Shown: positions 51,807 to 60,265 of the stretch, one piece after another
How the letters are laid out: each line of letters starts with the position of its first letter
Numbering within the stretch: position 1 is the first letter of the stretch
From: Vibrio porteresiae DSM 19223
Lineage (GTDB): Bacteria > Pseudomonadota > Gammaproteobacteria > Enterobacterales > Vibrionaceae
Reading direction: 5' to 3'
DNA length: 64,000 nucleotides
NCBI RefSeq assembly: GCF_024347055.1
Contig: NZ_AP024895.1
Span: forward strand, 1,612,001 to 1,676,000
Made by a program: the position numbers and the translations under genes
Notes under the pieces: model-generated
What the model was told of the DNA's origin: nothing
Seen by the model: the letters and a program-made list of their open reading frames with translations, nothing else
Database searches by the model: none

Positions 51807-53069
51807 ATGCACCAAGACACGGATTTTCCATTAAGTGAAGTGCCGAATAACCATCGTAAAGGGATGTTATCGATGGCCGTGATTCTACTCGGATTCACTT
51901 TTTATACCGCCACCATGTGGGCAGGAGGCAGTATCGGTACCGCTTTTTCATTTGATCAGCTGCTGCTGATTATTGTGGTGGGTAACCTTATTTTGGGCAT
52001 CTACGCCGCAGCATTAGGGTGGATCGCGTACAAAACAGGGTTAAATACGGTGTTATTGGGCCGCTACTGTTTTGGTGAAAAGGGCAGCCGATTAGCGGAT
52101 TTTGTGTTGGGATTTACTCAAATTGGTTGGTATGCGTGGGGTGTGGCGACCATCGCGATTGTTCTGACGACGCTGTTGAATCTTGATAAATCTTGGCAAC
52201 TTCCTTTAATGATTCTGTTTGGCTTTGGTTTCTGTATCTCTGCGTTTATTGGCTATCGAGCGATCGATATTCTTTCCAAAATATCGGTGCCCTTGATGCT
52301 GATTTTTATCGCGATCAGTTTCTATCGCGGCTTAGTCGATGTAGGCGGTTTGGTCGCGCTGTTTGGTATCGAACCTACCTCTGGTATGACAATGAGCGCC
52401 GCGGTTACCGTGGTGATTGGCACCTTTATCAGTGGCGCTACCCAAGCGACCAATTGGAGCCGCTTTGCCAAATCGGGACGAGTAGCCGTGATAGCAACGT
52501 TAATCGCGTTCTTCTTGGGTAATGGGCTGATGGTCTTTATTGGCGCGTATGGCGCTTTAATCTATCAACATGCGGATATTGTTGATGTGCTGGTGGCTCA
52601 AGGATTTCTGTTCTTAGCTATCGCCATGCTGTTTACCAATCTTTGGACGACCCAAGACAACACCATTTACAACTTTGCAGCTGCGGGCTGTAATTTGCTG
52701 CGCAGTGACAAAAGACGCACCATTACCCTTGTCGGCGCGGCAATCGGTACCGTCTTGGCTGTGCTCGGTATGTATAACTATCTGATTCCATTTCTGGTTT
52801 TGTTAGGCACGTTTATTCCGCCGATTGGCGCGGTCATCATGACATCCTATTGGTTTGTGTATCGCGGCGAGCTGCCAAAACTGGCGAGTGTCACGCTACC
52901 TAATTATCACTGGGTGGGTTTAGCGGCTTATGTTATCGGTTCAACCTGTGCTTATCTTTCCCCATGGATGCCACCGCTGGTGGGCATCATTGCTACCAGC
53001 GTCAGCTACATCGTTTTGGCTCAGGTCTTTGCCTTGCGAACTAAAGCGACCCAGGTTGGTGTGATGTAG
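51807..53069 (+). CDS. NCS1 family permease (CodB-like)
   Basis: A 420-residue inner-membrane protein with twelve predicted segments of the nucleobase:cation symporter-1 family: SMAVILLGFTFYTATMWAGG, then VLGFTQIGWYAWGV, and NLWTTQDNTIYNFAAAGCNL. It resembles cytosine permease CodB. AGGAG stands about 8 nt before the ATG. It sits between the galactan genes and a XylR-like regulator with no deaminase gene nearby, so its substrate (cytosine, hydroxymethylpyrimidine or another base) is not certain. Confidence 0.85.
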   Translation: MHQDTDFPLSEVPNNHRKGMLSMAVILLGFTFYTATMWAGGSIGTAFSFDQLLLIIVVGNLILGIYAAALGWIAYKTGLNTVLLGRYCFGEKGSRLADFVLGFTQIGWYAWGVATIAIVLTTLLNLDKSWQLPLMILFGFGFCISAFIGYRAIDILSKISVPLMLIFIAISFYRGLVDVGGLVALFGIEPTSGMTMSAAVTVVIGTFISGATQATNWSRFAKSGRVAVIATLIAFFLGNGLMVFIGAYGALIYQHADIVDVLVAQGFLFLAIAMLFTNLWTTQDNTIYNFAAAGCNLLRSDKRRTITLVGAAIGTVLAVLGMYNYLIPFLVLLGTFIPPIGAVIMTSYWFVYRGELPKLASVTLPNYHWVGLAAYVIGSTCAYLSPWMPPLVGIIATSVSYIVLAQVFALRTKATQVGVM

Positions 53070-53131
53070 CCCAAAAGAGAATATCTATTAGGTTCTTGTG
53101 AGCGAAGGATTACTCATTGAATCCATTCTAT

Positions 53132-53177
53132 AAAACCCCCTCTGTTGCTTTGTGATAGAGAGGGTTTTGTTTTTTTA
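53132..53177 (+). terminator. Rho-independent terminator
   Basis: AAAACCCCCTCT pairs with AGAGGGTTTT (bulged) and is followed by TTTTTTT, after the NCS1 permease. Confidence 0.8.
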
Positions 53178-53241
53178 ATGGCGACAGTCGAGGAATAAAA
53201 ATGGTCGATTTCTTGCCTCAGATACCCTAGTTATTGTTCAG

Positions 53242-54399
53242 CTATTCTTCGCGAAAGCTATTTGGGGTTCGATCAAATTCTTTTTTAAAGATGGCATACA
53301 TATATTGCACCGTAGGGTAGCCGGAGGCTTTACTGATTTCCGCAATACTGAGCTTAGTGTGGTTGAGCAGTTCTAACGCTTTATTGAGTTTGTTGGTGTG
53401 AATTTCGTGGTGAATGGAATAGCCCAGTGCTTGTTTAAACTTATTATCTAAATGCGAGCGGGACACGTGCAGATAGTCCAACACCTGTTCGACTTTGAGT
53501 CCTTTGCTGGCATTGAGGCGAATATAGTGTTGTGCCCGAATCACATCAGGGTCTTTCACTGAGCGATAGTCACTTGAAAGGCGCGCATGGACTTTCTCTG
53601 GCGGCACGATCACTCGGTCGTGCTCAAGTGGCTCACCATTGAGTAGGGTGTCGAGCATTTGCGCTGCTTGGTATCCCATAGTGCGAACGCCTTGTTCAAC
53701 CGATGAGAGCGGAATGCGCGAAAGGTAACGGGTGACTTCCTCGTTATCAATGCCGACAACCGCAAGGTGTTCTGGGATCGGAATGCCTAATTCATCGATT
53801 ACTTGCAAAAGTTGTCTTGCTCTTGCGTCGGTGGCGACAATGATTCCGGTAGGTTCGGTTAACGATTTCAACCAGTTAGCCAAGCCTTCTGCGGCAGCTT
53901 CCCAATGGCAATTTAGCGGGGCTAAACCGCGATAGATACTGTACTGCATGCCTTCTTTTTCAATCAGCTCCACGAAGGCTTTTTCACGTTCGACTGACCA
54001 ACGCCAATGTTCACACACGGGAAAACCGTAATAGCCAAAGTGCAGTAATCCTTTGTCTTTTAGATGCTCGTAAGCTTGCTGGATAATTTTACTGTTGTCT
54101 GTCGCAACGTAAGGAATGGACGGATAATCATCACCATTGTGATAAGAGCTACCAATGCCGACAATAATCGACTCTGTTTGTGATAAATAGTGCGGAGTCT
54201 CTGGATTGTCGTAATCGGCAATAATGCCATCGTATTTAGTTAAATTAATACTTTTGTTATCTGAGTAAAAGTCCTCTTCAATATAGACATCCCACCGACA
54301 AAACGACGATTGAATATATTCTCCAATGCCGGAAATTAACCCGCGGTCATAGGCTTTATTGGCATTCAGTAGGATGGCGACTTTATTTTGTTTTTTCAT
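53242..54399 (-). CDS. xylR: XylR-like transcriptional activator (LacI-type sensor fused to AraC DNA-binding domain)
   Basis: A 385-residue protein very similar in layout and wording to E. coli XylR: ILLNANKAYDRGLISGIGEY near the start, VVGIDNEEVTRYLSRIPLSS and TMGYQAAQMLDTLLNG in the periplasmic-binding domain. The AraC helix-turn-helix is at the end (VEQVLDYLHVSRSHLDNKFK, then ASGYPTVQYMYAIFKKEF). XylR binds D-xylose and activates xylose genes; the ligand here may be xylose or another pentose. It is divergent from the GH30 gene at 54653, its most likely target. No classical xylose genes are in the window. Confidence 0.88.
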   Translation of the reverse strand: MKKQNKVAILLNANKAYDRGLISGIGEYIQSSFCRWDVYIEEDFYSDNKSINLTKYDGIIADYDNPETPHYLSQTESIIVGIGSSYHNGDDYPSIPYVATDNSKIIQQAYEHLKDKGLLHFGYYGFPVCEHWRWSVEREKAFVELIEKEGMQYSIYRGLAPLNCHWEAAAEGLANWLKSLTEPTGIIVATDARARQLLQVIDELGIPIPEHLAVVGIDNEEVTRYLSRIPLSSVEQGVRTMGYQAAQMLDTLLNGEPLEHDRVIVPPEKVHARLSSDYRSVKDPDVIRAQHYIRLNASKGLKVEQVLDYLHVSRSHLDNKFKQALGYSIHHEIHTNKLNKALELLNHTKLSIAEISKASGYPTVQYMYAIFKKEFDRTPNSFREE

Positions 54400-54652
54400 T
54401 ATTAGCGCTTCGATTCAGACCTTTGACCAGATAATACACGTGCATTAGCAAAAGACAATGTGCTTGTAAAACAATGAGTTTACCATTTTTTATTCTGCCA
54501 TTATCGGATCTCGTTTTTCAGAGGTGCCCTTCACATATCCCTGTTCGATACCTAGACAGAGTTCGCTCTGATGGAGAAATAATGCCGCACCTTTTCCAAT
54601 ACACCGTTAAGGCTTTTGGGCTGTAACGGACTCATTCTAATAAGGAACCTCT

Positions 54653-56056
54653 ATGTTTAAGTTATCCTCATGTTTTATCGCGGTCGGTGCTGTACTTTCG
54701 TTTGGTGCTAATGCGACATCGGTTGAGTGGATTCAATCAGGTTGGAATAACGTATCCAATGATGTGGTGTATTGGCAGCAAAACGCTGCGCCCCAAGTCG
54801 TGAATAAAGATCACACCGATTATCGTGTTGTCTCGATTGATCCAAGCAAAACATTGCAAGTGATTGATGGATTTGGCGCGGCAATTAATGAGAAAGGTTG
54901 GGATGCCATGTCGGGGCTAACCCCTGATGCGCGCGATAAGATCGTAAAGAGCTTATTTGGTGACGAAGGGTTAAATCTCACCATCGCGCGTATCCCCGTT
55001 GGCGCAAATGATTTCTCTATGGATTATTACTCATTAGATGATGTCGCCGGAGACTATGATCTTAAGCATTTCTCTATGGAACGTGAACATAAGTACCTGA
55101 TTCCTTATCTACAAGCGGCAATGAAATACAAACTGAAGTTGGATGTATTAGCGTCGCCATGGACACCGCCTGCATGGATGAAAGCCAATCAATTTTATGG
55201 CTGTCGCGGCTCTGAAAAAGACGCCCATTTAATCTGGGATAAGAAAACGCAAACGGCGTACGCTAAATATTTATCTAAGTTTGCGACTGAATATCAGAAA
55301 GAAGGAATTAACCTAACACAGATTCATCTACAAAATGAGCCAGCGGCTTGCCAAGATTTTCCTTCCAGTAAATGGACTGGGGTTGAGATGCGCGATTTCT
55401 TACGTGATTACCTTGTTCCCCAATTTAAAAAAGACAAACAAAAAGCCCAAGTTTGGCTGGGCACCATTAACTATGGTGACTATGAAGCCTATGCCAAACC
55501 TGTGCTGACAGATCCTAAATTAAAAGGCAAGATTGATGGTGTCGGTTATCAATGGGATGGCAAATACGCTATTGCTGAAACCCATAAGCGTCACCCTGAT
55601 ATCAAATTAATGCAGACCGAGTCAGAGTGTGGTGACGGCAAAAACGATATCGCTGCTGGTTTATATACCTTTAGCCTGATTGAAAAATATCTGGCGGGTG
55701 GCGCGAATGCTTACGTGTATTGGAATATGGTGCTGGACTCAACAGGAAACAGTACTTGGGGCTGGAAACAAAATTCGTTGATCAATGTTGACCGCATGGC
55801 TGGCGGAAAAGCGACATATAACTTTGAATATTATGTCATGAAGCACTTCAGTAATTTGGTCAAACCTGGAGCGCATTTACTCAGCGTTAATACAGAAGAA
55901 GACGTACTGGCATTTAAAAACCCTGATAACTCGATCATTGTGGTTTCAGGTAACCCAAGTTATTCCAACAAAAATATGACGTACACATTGGGTAATAAGA
56001 TGTTTAAAGCGACATTGCCTATGATGTCGGTGAGCAGTTTTATTATTACTCAATAA
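54653..56056 (+). CDS. Secreted GH30 family glycosidase
   Basis: A 467-residue GH30 enzyme with a Sec signal peptide (cut after ANA). The (beta/alpha)8 catalytic part has IDGFGAAINEKGWDAM, LTIARIPVGANDFS and LASPWTPPAWMKANQFYGCR. The acid/base Glu is in IHLQNEPAAC and the nucleophile in MQTESECGDG. A C-terminal beta-domain follows. Subfamilies differ in substrate (beta-1,6-glucan, beta-1,6-galactan, xylan, glucosylceramide). The QTESE pattern is unlike GH30 xylanases and fits the beta-1,6-glucanase or galactanase-like groups. A role on pectic or arabinogalactan side chains fits the neighbours, but a XylR-like regulator is next door. Confidence 0.85.
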   Translation: MFKLSSCFIAVGAVLSFGANATSVEWIQSGWNNVSNDVVYWQQNAAPQVVNKDHTDYRVVSIDPSKTLQVIDGFGAAINEKGWDAMSGLTPDARDKIVKSLFGDEGLNLTIARIPVGANDFSMDYYSLDDVAGDYDLKHFSMEREHKYLIPYLQAAMKYKLKLDVLASPWTPPAWMKANQFYGCRGSEKDAHLIWDKKTQTAYAKYLSKFATEYQKEGINLTQIHLQNEPAACQDFPSSKWTGVEMRDFLRDYLVPQFKKDKQKAQVWLGTINYGDYEAYAKPVLTDPKLKGKIDGVGYQWDGKYAIAETHKRHPDIKLMQTESECGDGKNDIAAGLYTFSLIEKYLAGGANAYVYWNMVLDSTGNSTWGWKQNSLINVDRMAGGKATYNFEYYVMKHFSNLVKPGAHLLSVNTEEDVLAFKNPDNSIIVVSGNPSYSNKNMTYTLGNKMFKATLPMMSVSSFIITQ

Positions 56057-56078
56057 AATAACTCGGCTTTTTCTTGAT

Positions 56079-56114
56079 ATCGCTGGCTTAGAGAATAGGT
56101 CAGCGATTTTTATT
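56079..56114 (+). terminator. Terminator after the GH30 gene
   Basis: ATCGCTGG (56079-56086) pairs with CAGCGAT (56101-56107), followed by TTTTATTT. Confidence 0.75.
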
Positions 56115-56340
56115 TATGAGAAGGTTGATTGAATGAGATAGGGGAGATGCTGCCTATCTTCAAAGGTTTTTACGCATTTTTGCGAATTGCCTAAAATCAT
56201 CTGCTAGAGTGACCTCATAAATTAAGACTTATCTCTATGGGTTATATTTATTTGCGAAGTCGCCGTACTCATTGTTAACGTACCAATCTCAGAGCGTTTG
56301 TGTTAGGTTCCTTATTCAAAGCAATGCATTAGGGAAGATG

Positions 56341-57036
56341 ATGAAAAACGTTTTAATAACAGGCGCTAACCGCGGTTTGGGATTGGCTCTAGCCCAACAA
56401 TTTGCTCAAGACGATTGCGCTCTGTTTTTGGTGGTGCGCTCGGAAACTGCACGGCAAGAACTCAATAAGAGACTTCCTTACGCCAAGGTGCTGGTGAGTG
56501 ATGTAAGCGAAGACGAACATGAAGCAAGGCTTGCAACGTTTCTTGCTGATAATGTGTTAGATGTCGTGATTAACAACGCGGGTTCGGGCACCAAAGCCCC
56601 CAGCTTAGAGTCCACGCAAGTAAGTTATCTTCGCAAAGAATTTGATACCAACTGCGTGGGCGTGCTCACTACAGTGAAAGGTTCGCTTGCCGCGTTAAAA
56701 CGTTCCAATGCTCCACTTATCATCAATATCAGCTCGCGCCGTGGTTCTCTGGGTTTACAAGCAGAAGGAGCCGCAAAAGGGTCGGGCTGCTCTTATTCCT
56801 ACCGAATCAGTAAAGCTGCACAAAATATGCTCACACTCTGTTTGGCGGATGATTTGGAAGACTTCGGTATCACCGTTGCGGCAATACATCCGGGACGCCT
56901 TTTGACTACGATGGCGGCTAAAGATGCCCATATGACACCGGAAAGTGCAGCGCAACAAATAGCGGAATTGGCAATGCAAAATCGGCTTAACAATCGCGAT
57001 TTCATTAGTTTGGAAGTGGGACGCTTACCTTGGTAG
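56341..57036 (+). CDS. Short-chain dehydrogenase (C-factor/CsgA-like)
   Basis: A protein of about 231 residues with the SDR cofactor motif ITGANRGLGLALAQQF, the NNAGSGTKAP segment, and an active-site INISSRRGSL followed by YSYRISKAAQNML, which keeps the Tyr and Lys. It resembles the C-factor group of small SDRs. The substrate is unknown. Two adjacent ATGs are possible; AGGGA fits the second (56341) best. A SnoaL-like gene follows. Confidence 0.82.
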   Translation: MKNVLITGANRGLGLALAQQFAQDDCALFLVVRSETARQELNKRLPYAKVLVSDVSEDEHEARLATFLADNVLDVVINNAGSGTKAPSLESTQVSYLRKEFDTNCVGVLTTVKGSLAALKRSNAPLIINISSRRGSLGLQAEGAAKGSGCSYSYRISKAAQNMLTLCLADDLEDFGITVAAIHPGRLLTTMAAKDAHMTPESAAQQIAELAMQNRLNNRDFISLEVGRLPW

Positions 57037-57080
57037 GTTGATTGAGGTTACTTGGGTATAACAGTGAAAAAGGATCAGTG

Positions 57081-57461
57081 ATGACCCCAAAAGAGGTGGT
57101 ACTTGGTTTTTGGACGGCGATGCAGAGTAATGATTTTGCCAAAGCCAGTGAGTGGTTAACCGAAGACTATCAAGGTCAGTGGCCGCAAAGTAATGAATTG
57201 ATCGTGGGACGAGCCAACTTTGTTGCGATAAATAGTGCCTATCCGGCAGATGGCGTTTGGACTTTCGAGATAAACTCTGTGGTGTGTGAAGGGAATACGG
57301 TGGTAACGGATGTGTCGGTTTCTGATGGCGTGAGGCACGACCGCGCGATTACGTTTCATACCGTTAAAGAGGGCTTAATCTGCTGCCAACGCGAATTTTG
57401 GCCAGAGAGTTATCCAGCACCTGAGTGGCGTCAAGCATGGGTAAAACCGCTTAATGGCTAA
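57081..57461 (+). CDS. SnoaL/NTF2-like protein
   Basis: A 126-residue single-domain protein of the cone-shaped NTF2/SnoaL fold (TPKEVVLGFWTAMQSNDFAK, then EWLTEDYQGQWPQSNELIVG and YPADGVWTFEINSVVCEGNT). Such domains act as small-molecule binders, isomerases or immunity-like proteins. No catalytic residues can be assigned. AAGGA precedes the ATG, 44 bp after the SDR, so they probably share a transcript. Confidence 0.75.
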   Translation: MTPKEVVLGFWTAMQSNDFAKASEWLTEDYQGQWPQSNELIVGRANFVAINSAYPADGVWTFEINSVVCEGNTVVTDVSVSDGVRHDRAITFHTVKEGLICCQREFWPESYPAPEWRQAWVKPLNG

Positions 57462-57585
57462 TCAATAATTTCTGTGTAACTTATTGAAATTACGTCACTG
57501 TCACCTAGATGTCGCCTGTTTGTCGTCACTTTGTTCGACCGAGTTTTGTTACTGTTTTTGGCGAAGCAGCAGAAAGGAAGAGATC

Positions 57586-58056
57586 ATGATTGTGAGAAAA
57601 CTTCGACTGCAACGTGGTTGGTCGCAAGACCAATTGTCGCAGTTATCTGGATTGAGTGTGCGGACGATTCAGCGTATTGAGCGCGGTCAAAAGCCTGGTC
57701 TAGAGTCGTTAAAATCACTGGCTGCTGTATTTGAAATTGACGTTAACGATCTTCAAATGGAGCCCGAGATGAACAACAGTAAAGTACAAGTCACCGACGA
57801 AGAGAAAATTGCGCTTGAGCAAGTGAAAGACATCAAAAGTTTTTACACCAACTTAATGACTTATGTGATCGTGATTGCGATGCTCTTTGTCATTAATTAT
57901 CTCACTAATCCTGGTTATATATGGGCATGGTGGCCGGCACTGGGCTGGGGAATTGGTGTCGTAAGCCACGGTTTGAGTGCGTTTGAGGTGGTGAATTTGT
58001 TTGGCCCTGAGTGGGAGAAAAAACAGGTTGAAAAGCGTTTAGGTCGCAAGTTATAG
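57586..58056 (+). CDS. XRE-family regulator with membrane (2TM) domain
   Basis: A 156-residue protein. The N-terminal Cro/CI-type helix-turn-helix reads LRLQRGWSQDQLSQLSGLSV followed by RTIQRIERG. The C-terminal half carries a 2TM domain (two membrane segments around residues 90-110 and 118-140, then GPEWEKKQVEKRLGRKL). Fusion of a DNA-binding domain to a membrane part suggests a membrane-tethered sensor regulator. AAGGAAG lies 6-7 nt before the ATG. The signal and targets are unknown. Confidence 0.85.
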   Translation: MIVRKLRLQRGWSQDQLSQLSGLSVRTIQRIERGQKPGLESLKSLAAVFEIDVNDLQMEPEMNNSKVQVTDEEKIALEQVKDIKSFYTNLMTYVIVIAMLFVINYLTNPGYIWAWWPALGWGIGVVSHGLSAFEVVNLFGPEWEKKQVEKRLGRKL

Positions 58057-58126
58057 CGTTATTTCTGTTCAGCGCTATTTCGATTTAATAGAGGACGTTG
58101 AATAGCGCCAATCTTGGTGAAACACG

Positions 58127-58161
58127 AAAAGCAAAGCCGATGCGATGGCTTTGCTTTTTTT
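58127..58161 (+). terminator. Rho-independent terminator
   Basis: AAAAGCAAAGCC pairs perfectly with GGCTTTGCTTTT around an 8-nt loop, then more T. It separates the XRE gene from the biotin operon. Confidence 0.9.
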
Positions 58162-58179
58162 GTTGGTTGCATACTAAGA

Positions 58180-58210
58180 TGTCAACCACACATTTTGTTT
58201 TACGTTGACA
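58180..58210. promoter_or_regulatory. BirA-like biotin operator, distal copy
   Basis: TGTCAACC (58180-58187), 15 bases, then CGTTGACA (58203-58210): inverted arms as in the biotin repressor consensus GTAAACC-N15/16-GGTTTAC, with 7 of 8 pairs. Confidence 0.65.
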
Positions 58211-58244
58211 TATTGCTTTACCCATTTTATGCCGCTTGCTAACA

Positions 58245-58276
58245 TGTCAACCATTGTTAATATTGTTTGGTTTACA
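58245..58276. promoter_or_regulatory. BirA-like biotin operator, proximal copy
   Basis: TGTCAACC (58245-58252), 16 bases, then GGTTTACA (58269-58276). The right arm is an exact BirA half-site. It lies about 80 nt before bioM and overlaps the expected promoter. Biotin-loaded BirA would bind and shut off uptake when biotin is plentiful. Confidence 0.75.
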
Positions 58277-58353
58277 TCTCTTTAAATCTATTACGATGAT
58301 TCTGTAGGGATGTTTGGCTCTTTCTGTAAAGAGCGTTTGGGTAAAAAAATAGC

Positions 58354-59094
58354 ATGACTTTTCATAATGATAATGGCGCAGCCATTTCCCTTAGCGATGT
58401 GTGTCTTGATATCCGAGGCAAACGAATTTTAAACCGACTCTCTTTTTCTACTTCGGCACAACGTTTGGGTATTATTGGCCGTAATGGTTCGGGAAAATCG
58501 ACCTTATCGCGTGTGCTCTCTGGCTTGGTTGCGATTGAATCGGGCACGCTTCAGGTGGCGGGGATTAATCCATTTAAAGACCGTAAAGGGGCGCTACGGG
58601 AAATTGGTTTACTGTTTCAAAATCCCGATCATCAAATCATTTTTCCTACCGTGCTTGAAGAAGTGGTTTTTGGCCTACGTCAGCTAGGACAAAAAAAGGC
58701 ACTCGCTGAGCAAAACGCATTCGCAACGTTGGAAGCGTTTGGTAAAACCCACTGGAAAGAGGTGCACACATCGGCTCTGTCTCAAGGGCAAAAACATTTG
58801 GTGTGTTTAATGGCGATTGCGGCGATGCAGCCCAAATTGATCATTTTGGATGAACCTTTTGCGGGCTTAGACATTCCGACCAAACGCCAATTGCAGCGTT
58901 ATCTGGATCGTTTCCCCGGGCGTTTGATCCATATTAGTCATGATCCCGCAGATTTAGCACATTACGACCAATTGTTGTGGCTCGAAGCCGGCGAAGTCAA
59001 CGCCATCGGTTCGCCTGATGACGTATTACTCGCCTATTTGGCAGAAATGGATAAATTGGGAGAGAGCGATGATATCTCTAACCTCACCAATTGA
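58354..59094 (+). CDS. bioM: Biotin ECF transporter ATPase (A component)
   Basis: A 246-residue energy-coupling-factor ATPase with Walker A GRNGSGKST near residues 43-51, the Q-loop LLFQNPDHQIIFP, a signature variant ALSQGQKHLVCLM, and Walker B KLIILDEPFAGLD. It energises the BioY substrate-binding membrane protein together with BioN. First gene of a tight four-gene operon. Its end overlaps bioN by 26 bp. Confidence 0.9.
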   Translation: MTFHNDNGAAISLSDVCLDIRGKRILNRLSFSTSAQRLGIIGRNGSGKSTLSRVLSGLVAIESGTLQVAGINPFKDRKGALREIGLLFQNPDHQIIFPTVLEEVVFGLRQLGQKKALAEQNAFATLEAFGKTHWKEVHTSALSQGQKHLVCLMAIAAMQPKLIILDEPFAGLDIPTKRQLQRYLDRFPGRLIHISHDPADLAHYDQLLWLEAGEVNAIGSPDDVLLAYLAEMDKLGESDDISNLTN

Positions 59095-59689
59095 AACTCG
59101 TGCGCACCGCTGGCCTGCTGGCCTAAAACTGGCGGCGCTCTGTTTAACCACGGTTGGGCTGTTTTTTGTTCATCAATTGCCGCTGCAAGGTGTGTTTCTA
59201 GGATTGGTTGCAGTGCTCTATGCGTTGCCGGGAAAACTCTTTTTTTGCTATGGGCTACGACAAATCTCGCTGCTGTGGCCATTTATTACGCTTGTTGGTC
59301 TGTGGCATGGCGTTACTGGTGAGTGGGAGCAGGGCGGCATCATCGTTTTGCGTCTACTCTCAACCGTCGCGCTTGCCAATTTGGTTACCATGACGACCCG
59401 TCTTTCCGACATGATCGATGTGGTCAATTGGCTGACTCGGCCATTAAAACGCCTTGGTTTAAATACTCGCGCGCTAGAACTTTCTATCGCACTGGTAATT
59501 CGAATGACTCCGGTATTGGTCGGGAAAGGCCAATCACTCTCTTTAGCTTGGCGAGCACGTTCTAACCGACGTTCTGGCTGGCGAATTATCTTACCTTTTA
59601 CGGTATTAGCTCTTGATGATGCAGACCATGTCGCCGAGGCATTACGCGCTCGCGGTGGTTTGATGAACGATGACGAACAGATGGACTAA
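59069..59689 (+). CDS. bioN: Biotin ECF transporter transmembrane T component
   Basis: A 206-residue inner-membrane protein with about five segments and the coupling motif LAWRARSNRRSGWRI, a variant of the ECF T-component A-R-G helix, and ALRARGGL near the end. The ATG at 59069 follows GGGAG. It connects ATP hydrolysis by BioM to BioY. It overlaps bioM and is followed 3 bp later by bioY. Confidence 0.88.
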   Translation: MISLTSPIETRAHRWPAGLKLAALCLTTVGLFFVHQLPLQGVFLGLVAVLYALPGKLFFCYGLRQISLLWPFITLVGLWHGVTGEWEQGGIIVLRLLSTVALANLVTMTTRLSDMIDVVNWLTRPLKRLGLNTRALELSIALVIRMTPVLVGKGQSLSLAWRARSNRRSGWRIILPFTVLALDDADHVAEALRARGGLMNDDEQMD

Positions 59690-59692
59690 AAA

Positions 59693-60241
59693 ATGGAAAA
59701 AAATGTCACTTATATCGCCTTGTTTGCCGCTTTAATTGCTGCGTTGGGTTTAGTACCGAAAATCGCGCTCGGTTTTGGTGTGCCGATTACGGCGCAAGGC
59801 TTGGGGATTATGTTGTGCGGCACTATTCTGGGTGCAAAACGTGGCGCTCTAGCGGTTCTACTGTTCTTACTTCTTGTGGCGATGGGTTTGCCACTTCTTG
59901 CTGGTGGTAACGGTGGTTTAGGAGTATTTTTCGGTGCGACCGCCGGATTTCTTATCGGCTGGCCAGTTGCGGCTTTAGTGATTGGCTGGATCGTTGAGAA
60001 GTGGCGTCATCACAATCTCACCATGGTGTGCATTGTTGCGTCCATTTTAGGTGGCATCGTTGTGATGTATGCTTTTGGTGTCGTGGGTATGTCGATTGTG
60101 CTTAAGAAAAGCTTAATGGAATCATTAGGGTTAGTGCTGATCTTTATCCCTGGTGATATTGTGAAAGCGGTGATAGCTGGTGTATTAACGGCATCAATCG
60201 CTAAGGCGCGTCCTGCTAGTGTCCTGTCACGCTCACTTTAA
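59693..60241 (+). CDS. bioY: Biotin transporter substrate-binding membrane protein (S component)
   Basis: A 182-residue membrane protein with six segments. BioY signatures are visible: ITAQGLGIMLCGTILGAKRG near residues 30-50, LPLLAGGNGGLGVFFGATAG, and FIPGDIVKAVIAGVL near the C-terminus. It binds biotin and, with BioMN, imports it. It is part of the bio operon under the two BirA-like sites. Confidence 0.93.
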   Translation: MEKNVTYIALFAALIAALGLVPKIALGFGVPITAQGLGIMLCGTILGAKRGALAVLLFLLLVAMGLPLLAGGNGGLGVFFGATAGFLIGWPVAALVIGWIVEKWRHHNLTMVCIVASILGGIVVMYAFGVVGMSIVLKKSLMESLGLVLIFIPGDIVKAVIAGVLTASIAKARPASVLSRSL

Positions 60242-60265
60242 TAAAAAGTGAAAGGGAATTCGCTC

